Assembly (NCBI RefSeq): GCF_050948175.1
Contig: NW_027490216.1
Location: forward strand, 1 to 64,000
DNA length: 64,000 bases
Direction: 5' to 3'
Source: Xylocopa sonorina
Lineage: Eukaryota > Arthropoda > Insecta > Hymenoptera > Apidae
This document shows, piece after piece, positions 45,501 to 59,400 of this stretch (positions are counted from its first letter, which is position 1; every line of letters begins with the position of its first letter). The position numbers and the translations under genes are program-made. Under the pieces are notes generated by a model. The model was not told where the DNA came from. It was given only the letters and a program-made list of their open reading frames with translations, and did no database searches.

Positions 45501-48500
45501 AACGAGATATTGCATCCCATATATATGTTTCATGATAAGATATAATATTCAATGCGAAGTGTTATGCATTCCTCGTCTACGATTCAAATGAATGTAAATG
45601 CGACACTTCCTTGCAAGGAGATAGCGTTTGCAGATGTCTACGTATCGTAGCAATAGAGTTCTAATGCTTCTCAAAACGCGATATCGCATCCCATTTCTAT
45701 GTCTCATGGCAAGATATAATATGACTTGCGAAGTGTTATGTATTCCTCGTCTACACTTCAAATGAATGTAAATGCGACACTACCGTGCAAGGAAATAGCG
45801 TTTGCAGATGTCTACGTATCAAAGCAATAGAGTTCAAATGCTTCTTAAAACGAGATATTGCATTTCATATCTATGTTTCATGATAAGATATAACATTCAT
45901 TGCGAAGTGTTATGCATTCCTCGTCTACGATTCAAATGAATGTAAACGCGACACTTCCTTGCAAGGGAATAGCGTTTGCAAATGTCTACCTATCGTAGCA
46001 ATAGTGTTCTAGTTCTTCTTAAAACGCGATATCGCATCTCATTTCTATGTTTCATGGTAAGATATAATATTCATTGCGAAGTGTTATGTATTCCTCGTCT
46101 ACACTTCAAATGAATGTAAATGCGACACTTCCTTGCAAGGAAATAGCGTTTGCAGATGTCTTTGTATCGAAGCAATAGAGTTCAAATGCTTCTTAAAACG
46201 AGATATTGCATCTCATATCTATGTTTCATGATAAGATATAATATTCATTGCGAAGTATCATGTATTCCTCGTCTACACTTCAAATGAATGTAAATGCGAC
46301 ACTTCTTTGCTAGGAAATAGCGTCTGCAGATGTCTAGGTATCGTAGCAATAGAGTTCTAGTGCTTCTTAAAACGCGATATCGCATCTTATTTCTATGTTT
46401 CATGGTAAGATGTAGTATGATTTGCGAAGTGTTATGTATTCCTCGTCTACACTTCAAATGAATGTAAATGCGACACTTCCTTGCAAGGAAATAGCGTTTG
46501 CAGATATCTACGTATCGTAGCAATAGAGTTCTTATGATTCTTAAAACGCGATACCGCATCTCATTTCTATGTTTCATGGTAAGATATAATATGATTTGCG
46601 AAGGGTTATGTATTCCTCGTCTACAATTCAAATGAATGTAAATGCGACACTTCCTTGTAAGGAAATAGCGTTTGCAGATGTCTACCTATCGTAGCAATAG
46701 AGTTCTAATGCTTCTTAAAACGCGATATCGCATCTCATTTCTATGTTTCATGGTAAGATATAATATGATTTGCGAAGTGTCATGTATTCCTCGTCTACAC
46801 TTCAAATGAATGTGAATGCGACACTTCCTTGCAAGGAAATAGCGTTTGCAGATGTCTATGTATCGTAGCAATAGATTTCTAATGCTTCTGAAAACGTGAT
46901 ATCGCATCTCATTTCTATATTTCATGGTAAGATATAATATGATTTGCGAAGTGTCATGTATTCCTCGTCTACACTTCAAATGAATGTGAATGCGACACTT
47001 CCTTGCAAGGAAACAGCGTTTGCAGATGTCTACCTATCATAGCAATAGAGTTCTAATGCTTCTTAAAACGCGATATCGCATCTCATTTCTATGTTTCATG
47101 GTAAGATATAATATGATTTGCGAAGTATCATGTATTCCTCGTCTACACTTCAAATGAATGTAAATGCGACACTTCCTTGCTAGGAAATAGCGTCTGCAGA
47201 TGTCTAGGTATCGTAGCAATAGAGTTCGAGTGCTTCTTAAAACGCGATATCGCATCTTATTTCTATGTATCATGGTAAGATGTAGTATGATTTGCGAAGT
47301 GTCATGTATTCCTCGTCTACACTTCAAATGAATGTAAATGCGACACTTCCTTGCAAGGAAATAGCGTTTGCAGATGTCTACGTACCGTAGCAATAGAGCT
47401 CTTATGATTCTTAAAACGCGATATCGCATCTCATATCTATGTTTCATGGTAAGATATAATATGATTTGCGAAGTGTTATGTATTCCTAGTCTACACTTCA
47501 AATGAATGTAAATGCGACATTTCCTTGCAAGGAAATAGCGTTTGCAGATGTCTACCTATCGTAGCAATAGAGTTCTAATGCTTCTTAAAACGCGATATCG
47601 CATCTCATTTCTATGTTTCATGGTAAGATATAATATGATTTGCGAAGTATCATGTATTCCTCGTCTACACTTCAAATGAATGTAAATGCGACACTTCCTT
47701 GCTAGGAAATAGCGTCTGCAGATGTCTAGGTATCGTAGCAATAGAGATCGAGTGCTTCTTAAAACGCGATATCGCATCTTATTTCTATGTTTCATGGTAA
47801 GATGTAGTATGATTTGCGAAGTCTTATGTATTCCTCGTCTACACTTCAAATGCATGTAAATCCGACACTTCCTTGCTAGGAAATAGCGTCTGCAGATGTC
47901 TAGGTATCGTAGCAATAGAGTTCTAATGCTTCTTAAAACGCGATATCGCATCTCATTTCTATGTTTCATGGTAAGATATAATATGATTTGCGAAGTGTTA
48001 TATATTCCCCGTCTACATTTCAAATGAATGTAAATGCGACACTTCCTTGCAAGGAAATAGCGTTTGCAGAAGTCTATGTATCGTAGCAATAGATTTCTAA
48101 TGCTTATTAAAACGTGGTATCGCATCTGATTCCTATGTTTCATGGTAAGATATAATATGATTTGCGAAGTATCACGTATTCCTCGTCTACACTTCAAATG
48201 AATGTAAATGCGACACTTCCGTGCAAGGAAATAGCGTTTGCAGATGTCTACGTATCAAAGCAATAGAGTTCAAATGCTTCTTAAAACGAGATATTGCATT
48301 TCACGTCTATGTTTCATGATAAGATATAATATTCATTGCGAAGTGTTATGCATTCCTCGTCTACGATTCAAATGAATGTAAATGCGACACTTCCTTGCAA
48401 CGAAATAGCGTTTGCAAATGTCTACCTATCGTAGCAATAGTCTTCTAATTCTTCTTAAAACGCGATATCGCATCTCATTTCTATGTTTCATGGTAAGATA

Positions 48501-51500
48501 TAATATGATTTGCGAAGTGTTATGTATTCCTCGTCTACACTTCAAATGAATGTAAATGCGACACTTCCTTGCATGGAAAGAGCGTTTGCAGATGTCTACG
48601 TATCGTAGCAATAGAGTTCTTATGATTCTTAAAACACTATATCGCATCTCATTTCTATGTATCATGGTAAGATATAATATGATTTGCGAAGTGTTATGTA
48701 TTCCTCGTCTGCACTTCAAATGAATGTAAATGCGGCACTTCCTTGCAAGGAAATAGCGTTTGCAAACGTCTACCTATCGTAGCAATAGAGTTCTAATGCT
48801 TCTTAAAACGCGATATCGCATCTCATTTCTATATTTCATCGTAAGATATAAGATGATTTGCGAAGTGTTATGCATTCCTCGTCTACACTTCAAATGAATG
48901 TAAATGCGACACTTCCTTGCTAGGAAATAGCGTCTGCAGATGTCTAGGTATCGTAGCAATAGAGTTCTAATGCTTCTTAAAAGGCGATATCGCATCTCAT
49001 TTCTATGTTTCATGGTAAGATATAATATGATTTACGAAGTGTTATGTATTCCTCGTCTACACTTCAAATGAATGTAAATGCGACACATCCTTGCATGGAA
49101 ATAGCGTTTGCAAACGTCTACCTATCGTAGCAATAGAGTTCTAATGCTTCTTAAAACGCGATATCGCATCTCATTTCTATATTTCATGGTAAGATATAAT
49201 ATGATTTGCGAAGTGTTATGTATTCCTCGTCTACACTTCAAATGAATGTAAATGCGACACTTCCTTGCTAGGAAATAGCGTCTGCAGATGTCTAGGTATC
49301 GTAGCAATAGAGTTCTAATGCTTCTTAAAAGGCGATATCGCATCTCATTTCTATGTTTCATGGTAAGATATAATATGATTTGCGAAGTGTTATGTATTCC
49401 TCGTCTACGATTCAAATGAATGTAAATGCGACACTTCCTTGCAAGCAAATAGCGTTTGCAAACGTCTACCTATCGTAGCAATAGAGTTCTAATGCTTCTT
49501 AAAACGCGATATCGCATCTCATTTCTATATTTCATCGTAAGATATAAGATGATTTGCGAAGTGTTATGCATTCCTCGTCTACACTTCAAATGAATGTAAA
49601 TGCGACACTTCCTTGCTAGGAAATAGCGTCTGCAGATGTCTAGGTATCGTAGCAATAGAGTTCTAATGCTTCTTAAAAGGCGATATCGCATCTCATTTCT
49701 ATGTTTCATGGTAAGATATAATATGATTTACGAAGTGTTATGTATTCCTCGTCTACACTTCAAATGAATGTAAATGCGACACATCCTTGCATGGAAATAG
49801 CGTTTGCAAACGTCTACCTATCGTAGCAATAGAGTTCTAATGCTTCTTAAAACGCGATATCGCATCTCATTTCTATATTTCATGGTAAGATATAATATGA
49901 TTTGCGAAGTGTTATGTATTCCTCGTCTACACTTCAAATGAATGTAAATGCGACACTTCCTTGCTAGGAAATAGCGTCTGCAGATGTCTAGGTATCGTAT
50001 CAATAGAGTTCTAATGCTTCTTAAAACGCGATATCGCATCTCATTTCTATGTTTCATGGTAAGATATAATATGATTTGCGAAGTGTTATGCATTCCTCGT
50101 CTACACTTCAAATGAATGTAAATGCGACACTTCCTTGCAAGGAAATAGCGTTTGCAGATGTCTACGTATCGTAGCAATAGAGATCTTATGATTCTTAAAA
50201 CGCGATATCGCATCTCATTTCTATGTATTATAGTAAGATTTAATATGATTTGCGAAGTGTTATGTATTCCTCGTCTACACTTCAAATGAATGTAAATCCG
50301 ACACTTCCTTGCAGGGTAATAGCGTTTGCAAACGTCTACCTATCGTAGCAATAGAGTTTGAATGCTTCTTAAAACGCGATATCGCATCTCATTTCTATAT
50401 TTCATGGTAAGATATAATATGATTTGCGAAGTGTTATGTATTCCTCGTCTACACTTCAAATGAATGTAAATGCGACACTTCCTTGCAAGCAAATAGCGTT
50501 TGCAAACGTCTACCTATCGTAGCAATAGAGTTCGAATGCTTCTTAAAACGCGATATCGCATCTCATTTCTATATTTCATGGTAAGATATAATATGATTTG
50601 CGAAGTGTTATGTATTCCTCGTCTACGATTCAAATGAATGTAAATGCGACACTTCCTTGCAAGGAAATAGCGTTTGCAGATGTCTATGTATCGTAGCAAT
50701 AGATTTCTAATGCTTATTAAAACGTGGTATCGCATCTGATTCCTATGTTTTATGGTAAGATATAATATGATTTGCGAAGTATCACGTATTCCTCGTCTAC
50801 ACTTCAAATGAATGTAAATGCGACACTTCCGTGCAAGGAAATAGCGTTTGCAGATGTCTACGTATCAAAGCAATAGAGTTCAAATGCTTCTTAAAACGAG
50901 ATATTGCATTTCACGTCTATGTTTCATGATAAGATATAATATTCATTGCGAAGTGTTATGCATTCCTCGTCTACGATTCAAATGAATGTAAATGCGACAC
51001 TTCCTTGCAACGAAATAGCGTTTGCAAATGTCTACCTATCGTAGCAATAGTGTTCTAATTCTTCTTAAAACGCGATATCGCATCTCATTTCTATGTTTCA
51101 TGGTAAGATATAATATGATTTGCGAAGTGTTATGTATTCCTCGTCTACACTTCAAATGAATGTAAATGCGACACTTCCTTGCATGGAAAGAGCGTTTGCA
51201 GATGTCTACGTATCGTAGCAATAGAGTTCTTATGATTCTTAAAACACTATATCGCATCTCATTTCTATGTATCATGGTAAGATATAATATGATTTGCGAA
51301 GTGTTATGTATTCCTCGTCTGCACTTCAAATGAATGTAAATGCGGCACTTCCTTGCAAGGAAATAGCGTTTGCAAACGTCTACCTATCGTAGCAATAGAG
51401 TTCTAATGCTTCTTAAAACGCGATATCGCATCTCATTTCTATATTTCATCGTAAGATATAAGATGATTTGCGAAGTGTTATGCATTCCTCGTCTACACTT

Positions 51501-54500
51501 CAAATGAATGTAAATGCGACACTTCCTTGCTAGGAAATAGCGTCTGCAGATGTCTAGGTATCGTAGCAATAGAGTTCTAATGCTTCTTAAAAGGCGATAT
51601 CGCATCTCATTTCTATGTTTCATGGTAAGATATAATATGATTTACGAAGTGTTATGTATTCCTCGTCTACACTTCAAATGAATGTAAATGCGACACATCC
51701 TTGCATGGAAATAGCGTTTGCAAACGTCTACCTATCGTAGCAATAGAGTTCTAATGCTTCTTAAAACGCGATATCGCATCTCATTTCTATATTTCATGGT
51801 AAGATATAATATGATTTGCGAAGTGTTATGTATTCCTCGTCTACACTTCAAATGAATGTAAATGCGACACTTCCTTGCTAGGAAATAGCGTCTGCAGATG
51901 TCTAGGTATCGTAGCAATAGAGTTCTAATGCTTCTTAAAACGCGATATCGCGTTTCATTTCTATGTTTCATGGTAAGATATAATATGATTTGCGAAGTGT
52001 TATGCATTCCTCGTCTACACTTCAAATGAATGTAAATGCGACACTTCCTTGCAAGGAAATAGCGTTTGCAGATGTCTACGTATCGTAGCAATAGAGTTCT
52101 TATGATTCTTAAAACGCGATATCGCATCTCATTTCTATGTATCATAGTAAGATTTAATATGATTTGCGAAGTGTTATGTATTCCTCGTCTACACTTCAAA
52201 TGAATGTAAATCCGACACTTCCTTGCAGGGTAATAGCGTTTGCAAACGTCTACCTATCGTAGCAATAGAGTTTGAATGCTTTTTAAAACGCGATATCGCA
52301 TCTCATTTCTATATTTCATGGTAAGATATAATATGATTTGCGAAGTGTTATGTATTCCTCGTCTACACTTCAAATGAATGTAAATGCGACACTTCCTTGC
52401 ATGGAAATAGCGTTTGCAAACGTCTACCTATCGTAGCAATAGAGTTCTAATGCTTCTTAAAACGCGATATCGCATCTCATTTCTATATTTCATGGTAAGA
52501 TATAATATGATTTGCGAAGTGTTATGTATTCCTCGTCTACACTTCAAATGAATGTAAATGCGACACTTCCTTGCTAGGAAATAGCGTCTGCAGATGTCTA
52601 GGTATCGTAGCAATAGAGTTCTAATGCTTCTTAAAACGCGATATCGCGTTTCATTTCTATGTTTCATGGTAAGATATAATATGATTTGCGAAGTGTTATG
52701 CATTCCTCGTCTACACTTCAAATGAATGTAAATGCGACACTTCCTTGCAAGGAAATAGCGTTTGCAGATGTCTACGTATCGTAGCAATAGAGTTCTTATG
52801 ATTCTTAAAACGCGATAACGCATCTCATTTCTATGTATCATAGTAAGATTTAATATGATTTGCGAAGTGTTATGTATTCCTCGTCTACACTTCAAATGAA
52901 TGTAAATCCGACACTTCCTTGCAGGGTAATAGCGTTTGCAAACGTCTACCTATCGTAGCAATAGAGTTCGAATGCTTCTTAAAACGCGATATCGCATCTC
53001 ATTTCTATATTTCATGGTAAGATATAATATGATTTGCGAAGTGTTATGTATTCCTCGTCTACACTTCAAATGAATGTAAATGCGACACTTCCTTGCAAGC
53101 AAATAGCGTTTGCAAACGTCTACCTATCGTAGCAATAGAGTTCGAATGCTTCTTAAAACGCGATATCGCATCTCATTTCTATATTTCATGGTAAGATATA
53201 ATATGATTTGCGAAGTGTTATGTATTCCTCGTCTACGATTCAAATGAATGTAAATGCGACACTTCCTTGCAAGCAAGTAGCGTTTGCAAACGTCTACCTA
53301 TCGTAGCAATAGAGTTCTAATGCTTCTTAAAACGCGATATCGCATCTCATTTCTATATTTCATCGTAAGATATAAGATGATTTGCGAAGTGTTATGCATT
53401 CCTCGTCTACACTTCAAATGAATGTAAATGCGACACTTCCTTGCTAGGAAATAGAATCTGCAGATGTCTAGGTATCGTAGCAATAGAGTTCTAATGCTTC
53501 TTAAAACGCGATATCGCATCTCATTTCTATGTTTCATGGTAAGATATAATATGATTTGCGAAGTGTTATGTATTCCTCGTCTACACTTCAAATGAATGTA
53601 AATGCGACACTTCCTTGCAAGGAAATAGCGTTTGCAGATGTCTATGTATCGTAGCAATAGATTTCTAATGCTTATTAAAACGTGGTATCGCATCTGATTT
53701 CTATGTTTCATGGTAAGATATAATATGATTTGCGAAGTATCATGTATTCCTCGTCTACACTTCAAATGAATGTAAATGCGACACTTCCGTGCAAGGAAAT
53801 AGCGTTTGCAGATGTCTACGTATCAAAGCAATAGAGTTCAAATGCTTCTTAAAACGAGATATTGCATTTCACATCTATGTTTCATGATAAGGTATAATAT
53901 TCATTGCGAAGTGTTATGCATTCCTCGTCTACGATTCAAATGAATGTAAATGCGACACTTCCTTGCAAGGGAATAGCGTTTGCAAATGTCTACCTATCGT
54001 AGCAATAGTGTTCTAATTCTTCTTAAATCGCGATATCGCATCTCATTTCTATGTTTCATGGTAAGATATAATATGATTTGCGAAGTGTTATGTATTCCTC
54101 GTCTACACTTCAAATGAGTGTAAATGCGACACTTCCTTGCAAGGAAATAGCGTTTGCAGATGTCTACGTATCGAAGCAATAGAGTTCAAATGCTTCTTAA
54201 AACGAGATATTGCATCCCATATATATGTTTCATGATAAGATATAATATTCATTGCGAAGTGTTATGCATTCCTCGTCTACGATTCAAATGAATGTAAATG
54301 CGACACTTCCTTGCAAGGAGATAGCGTTTGCAGATGTCTACGTATCGTAGCAATAGAGTTCTAATGCTTCTCAAAACGCGATATCGCATCCCATATCTAT
54401 GTCTCATGGCAAGATATAATATGACTTGCGAAGTGTTATGTATTCCTCGTCTACACTTCAAATGAATGTAAATGCGACACTTCGGTGCAAGGAAATAGCG

Positions 54501-54834
54501 TTTGCAGATGTCTACGTATCAAAGCAATAGAGTTCAAATGCTTCTCAAAACGCGATATCGCATCCCATTTCTATGTCTCATGGCAAGATATAATATGACT
54601 TGCGAAGTGTTATGTATTCCTCGTCTACACTTCAAATGAGTGTAAATGCGACACTTCCTTGCAAGGAAATAGCGTTTGCAGATGTCTACGTATCGAAGCA
54701 ATAGAGTTCAAATGCTTCTTAAAACGAGATATTGCATCCCATATATATGTTTCATGATAAGATATAATATTCAATGCGAAGTGTTATGCATTCCTCGTCT
54801 ACGATTCAAATGAATGTAAATGCGACACTTCCTT
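42574..54834. repeat. Satellite domain III: A- and B-type 174-bp monomers with HORs
   Basis: About 70 monomers of the same satellite. Its first 1154 bp (42574-43727) repeat the 1154 bp left of element 1 (32416-33569) with about five differences. Internal HOR offsets include 1218 bp (7 monomers; 42684 to 43902), 2610 bp (15 monomers; 48426 to 51036) and 696 bp (4 monomers; 51732 to 52428). Blocks matching domain II include 53994-54461, equal to 29568-30035. An island at about 44690-45060 is instead of domain I type. B-type monomers reappear from about 45480. No gene is visible. Confidence 0.95.
54831..54834. other. Target-site duplication of element 2, left copy
   Basis: CCTT at 54831-54834 is repeated at 63974-63977 on the other side of element 2. 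Removing the element and one copy restores an uninterrupted satellite monomer, so this is a simple 4-bp duplication as is usual for many gypsy-type integrases. Confidence 0.85.
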
Positions 54835-56449
54835 TGTCACGTCCCGAGGTGCGGTTGCGCTCGCAACGGTGGCACAAAGTCGTAACCGTTCCCGAAAATA
54901 ACGCGAATTGCGTCCGGACCGGGTTCGTTGGCGTTTCGGACTCGATAAAACGGTAACTAACACTAAACTTACCTTGCGAAGGCTTGATTCCGCTGTCTGA
55001 TTTCTCTTTCCAGGTACCTGGAGCGCCTTGGATCCGCAACCGGGATGGCGGCGGCGTACGGCTGGAACGGAGGTACGTCTACGGGAATAAGCGTCCAGGC
55101 GGGTTGACTCCGGCTGGCAGGTATCGGCGTTTGGCCCTGACGATTGGCGACTCGTACGGGTCGTGCGGCGAAGGAAACCTCCTTCACAGGAACCAGGACT
55201 CGAACGTAGGAAGTTGAATATTCTGGTGCATCACCCACGTATTCCCGAGCGAGACGACGAATGAACTCTCTCCTCCCCGCGCGTCGTGTACGCTTTGTCG
55301 GAGGTGCAAGGCTCATCGAGAATACTTGAACCTCGGTTGAATACGGCACGGCTAAGCGTTGGTTCGCTCTAGCTTACCGGGATCGACCTGGGCGCAAGAT
55401 ATTCTGTACACGGTAGAAGTGAGGATGGAGCAACTAAGCGCTGGTTCGCTCTAGTCGTCGAGCCTCAAGACTATCGTAGATGAGATATAGAATTAGAATA
55501 ATCGCGAGCGTACCCGTGGATTAGAATTAAGGAATTGTATTTGAACTCGAATAAAGATACTTTGAATCTGGTAAAAATAAACTATATTCTATGATTTCAC
55601 TATACTAGATACACTTGACTAAATTCTAAGTTACTGACTAGCGATTACAATGAGAATTAGAAATAGTATAAAGTATCGAACGGACTCCGCTATGGGAGTA
55701 TGGATAGAGACGAATGCATTAGAGCTAATTGCTCGTTGCGAATGAGCCTATTGCTCGGATCGGAAGTGCATCGTTCGGATGCTGGATTAGAACTCCTCGG
55801 TTCGGAGATGAGATATGAACTCTCCAGTTCGGAGATGAGTTGGGAACTCTCCGGTTCGGAGATGAGACGCGAACTGACTCTCGGATCTCGCGTCCGCGAC
55901 CTCCTCGGGTCGCGCGGCGCGCGAGTCGCTGGGCCCTCGCGGTGGGGCGGACGGTCGGAGTAGGGCGGCCGCTCGGCCCTCGTGGTGGGGCGGCCGTTCG
56001 GAGTGGGGCGCGGCCCGCGTTAAGCGTGAGCCGCGAGCGTCGAGTGTGCGCGCGAGTGCACGGAACATAACCGTGCATGAATAAAATATATACATATATT
56101 TACTTAAATCTAGGTGTGTGTTGGTGTGTATGTACATAGGTGAGTAGTGTGCTTATTCTAATCCCACATGTACGAGAAGTACGTATAGGGCTTCGTGATT
56201 GCTGGGGATTCGACCCAGTATGTGTCGGAGAGCTCCTCGCCCTCGTAATACGGGGTGAAGTCCTCCCCCTCGTGTGTGGAGATCGCGCGTGGGCGCGGCA
56301 TGCTGCATCCCTCTTCCCTCTCGTACCTTTGTCTCCTTCTGTAGGGACGGCGAGTCGGCGGGTGGCCCGTGTGCAGGGGCTCCGGATACGGATGCTGGGG
56401 ATGATGAGGTGGACGCCGGAGGGTGGCAGGCGGTACGCCTGACGTTACA
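54835..56449 (-). repeat. 3' LTR of element 2
   Basis: 1615 bp with the same organisation as the 3' LTR of element 1: pol tail, TATA-like run and hairpin (56057-56077), three 27-bp units (55790-55870), twin 21-bp motif, small frame and splice-donor-like site. Confidence 0.96.
54969..55316 (-). CDS. Small LTR-encoded reading frame (element 2, 3' LTR)
   Basis: 115 codons from the ATG at 55316, the intact form of the frame described for element 1, with one Ile-to-Thr difference (EYSTSY). It ends in the same TAA that overlaps a GTAAGT donor-like site. The product is unknown. The evidence for coding is the gapless match to the solo-LTR version. Confidence 0.5.
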   Translation of the reverse strand: MSLAPPTKRTRRAGRREFIRRLAREYVGDAPEYSTSYVRVLVPVKEVSFAARPVRVANRQGQTPIPASRSQPAWTLIPVDVPPFQPYAAAIPVADPRRSRYLEREIRQRNQAFAR

Positions 56450-59400
56450 CCACCCCCCTTGGAAAAAGAATCTCGGCCATGCCGAGATCTCTTGTCTGTT
56501 GGGTAGATTTCGGGATGCTGGATCCTTCTCTTGGTCCTGTCGGCTGGATGCTGCGGAATCTGTGGTTTTTCGCCTGGTTGATCCTGGCGATAACGTTTGG
56601 AGTTTGGACCGTGGCTGCGGGCTTCCTTCGGATTACAGGCACTTTCGTCGCTTTCACTTTTAGCGTTCGTTTGAATGTCACTGCTCTCACTGACTTCATT
56701 TTCAGTTTTTCGCACTTTTCTTTCACTAGCATCCACACTCTGCATACTATGCATTCGTTTACAAATTTTGATTTTGTTCGTATGAACAATTTTATGGCGC
56801 CCTTTTACATTCAGCTTAACATTACAATTGCCCAAAATTTCGAGGATACGGTACGGTCCAGAATACTGTGCCTGGAACTTATGTTTGTTCGGCTCTTTTA
56901 AAAGATAGACCCATTGGCCTACCTCGAAGTTTTGGACATTGAGATTTCGGTCATAATAATATTTAGAACGGCGTTTCGCATTGTCTAGATTGGCTTTAGC
57001 CAAATCCTGAGATTTCGAGATTTTCTCCTGAAGTTGTATAAGATAGTCGCTATAAGTTTCGTTATCAGAGCTGTCCTGAAAAGGAGTGGCTGACGGCGTC
57101 CTAGCTATCCTGCCGAACACTAGTTCGTGTGGGGTGTATAATGTACCCTCGTGCACACTGGTGTTGTATGAAAACATTGCGTACGGTAACCAATTCACCC
57201 AATCGTTACTCGACTCTATGTAATGCTTCAGATATTCGGCCAGGACGTGGTGAGATCGTTCAACGGACCCGTTTGTCTGTGGATGGAACGCAGTGGACTT
57301 GTATTGCTTAATACGGAATTTGATTGCTATGGCTTTAATCAAGCTATTTATAAAGTTCGAACCTTGGTCCGTGAGTATGCCTTTCGGGCATCCGTACTTA
57401 CAAATGAATTCTTTTATTAAAGCTTCGGCAATGTCTACTGCGGTGGTGGTTTTGAGAGGAACTGCGACTGAGTATTTAGTGAGGAGATCTTGGATCGTGA
57501 GGATACTCGTATAACCGTCGGAAGTTTCGGGAAGAGGACCCATTACGTCCATTGAAATCTTATCGAATGCCCTGCCAGGGGTGTCGGTTAAAGTGAGAGG
57601 CTGTCTGGTCTTTACCCGGACCAGTTTCTCTGTCTGACAACTTTTACATTTGCCAATATATTCTTGTATTTGTGTTTTCATGTTTGGCCAAAAGTATTGT
57701 TGTCTGATGCGAGAATAAGTTTTATTAACCCCTTTGTGACCTCCCACAGGGGAGTCGTGGTTTTCTCTTATTATTTTCAGTCGCTCTTCGACCGAAGGGG
57801 TTTTAATGAGGCCCTGGCAGACCGTAATCTGGACAGTTGTTTCGTAAAACAGGTCTTGAAGGATTTTCTGGATTCGGGACCAGGATACGGAGTCTAGATA
57901 GGTTTGTGCGATACTAAATGTTTGTAATTGTAATTCGTTTACAACGTCGCACAAGGATCTGAATGTTTCTATTACGGTCTGGAAATTGATTGATCTGGTG
58001 GAATGTTCGATGATTGGAAGCTGGATTTGGAATTCGTTTCCGATTTGTATGACTTTGGCTTTGGTAAGGACGTGATTTTTGTTTAGGAGGAATTTTTCAG
58101 CGTTTGCTAGATCTTTGGCGCCCGTGTCATAGGGGTGCCCAGATTGCGTGACGAAGACAACTACATTGTCTCGTCGCGTTGATAATGCGTCACGGCTGAA
58201 ATTAAATAGAGGTTCGCGTCGGAAAAATTCATTTGGAGCAGGAGTATAGAAGTCGGTGCTGTCGCTGGCGACTTGCGGAGGTGGTGCTGTGTTGGTACGG
58301 AAGGACGTGCCTGGAGTCGGTAATTCAGGTTCTGATGTTACCGGAGTAGGAGGAGGCGCTAGTGTGGTATACTTTTTACGGGTTTCCGGAGGCACATCGA
58401 AGATGTCGTCCTCCGAGTTTTCTGAATACGAGAGCGGAAAAATTTGAGCGGGATTCCGCGACAATGCGTCCGCATTAAGGTTCGTTTTTCCACTTTTATA
58501 GACCATCTCGTAGTCAAATTCCGCTAACTTAAGCCTCCACCGTACGAGTCTACTTGACGGGTCCTTGACCGAATTCATCCACACTAACGGTCGATGGTCG
58601 GTAACGAGTTTGAATTGATTACCGTATATGTATGGACGAAAGTAATGGACGGCGTAGACAATCGCCAGACACTCCTTCTCGATCGTGGAGTAGTTTTTCT
58701 CCGCAGCGTTTAACAGTCGCGACGTGTACGCGATTGGCAAGTCGCGGCCTATTGGTCCTTGACTCAAGATAGCACCAATAGCTTCGGCGGACGCGTCGGT
58801 CGTTATCACGAATGGTTGTTTAAAGTTGGGGTACTGCAAGATAGGCGCTTCGCATAGGCAATCTCGGAGTTTGACGAATGAATTCTCATGCTCGTTACGC
58901 CATACAAAGGGCGCGTCCTTTTTTAACAAATTCGTTAGAGGCTTAGCAATATTGGAAAAATTTGCGATGAACCGCCTGTAGTATCCCGCGAGCCCGAGGA
59001 ATTGTTTGATCTGTTTCGCGTTGCGCGGGCGCGGAAAATTTTTGACGGCGCTAATTTTCGCAGGGTCAGGTTTTACACCGTGCTCACTGATAATATGACC
59101 CAAATAGCTTACTTCTCTCCTCAAGAATTCGCACTTATCCGGCTGCAATACTAAATTAGCTTCTTTGAGCCGTTGAGTTAATTTATCGAATTTAAGTCGA
59201 TGTTCTTGAAGAGAGCTAGCGTAGATAACAATGTCGTCCAAATAGACGAAAATTTCGTTCCCCTGGAGACCGGACAGGACATTGTCCATAAGTCGTTGGA
59301 ACGTCGCTGGCGCATTTTTTAATCCGAATGGCATTCTTTTAAATTCATAATGCCCGTGAGGCGTCGAAAAAGCAGTTTTAGGAGCATCGGCGGGCTCCAT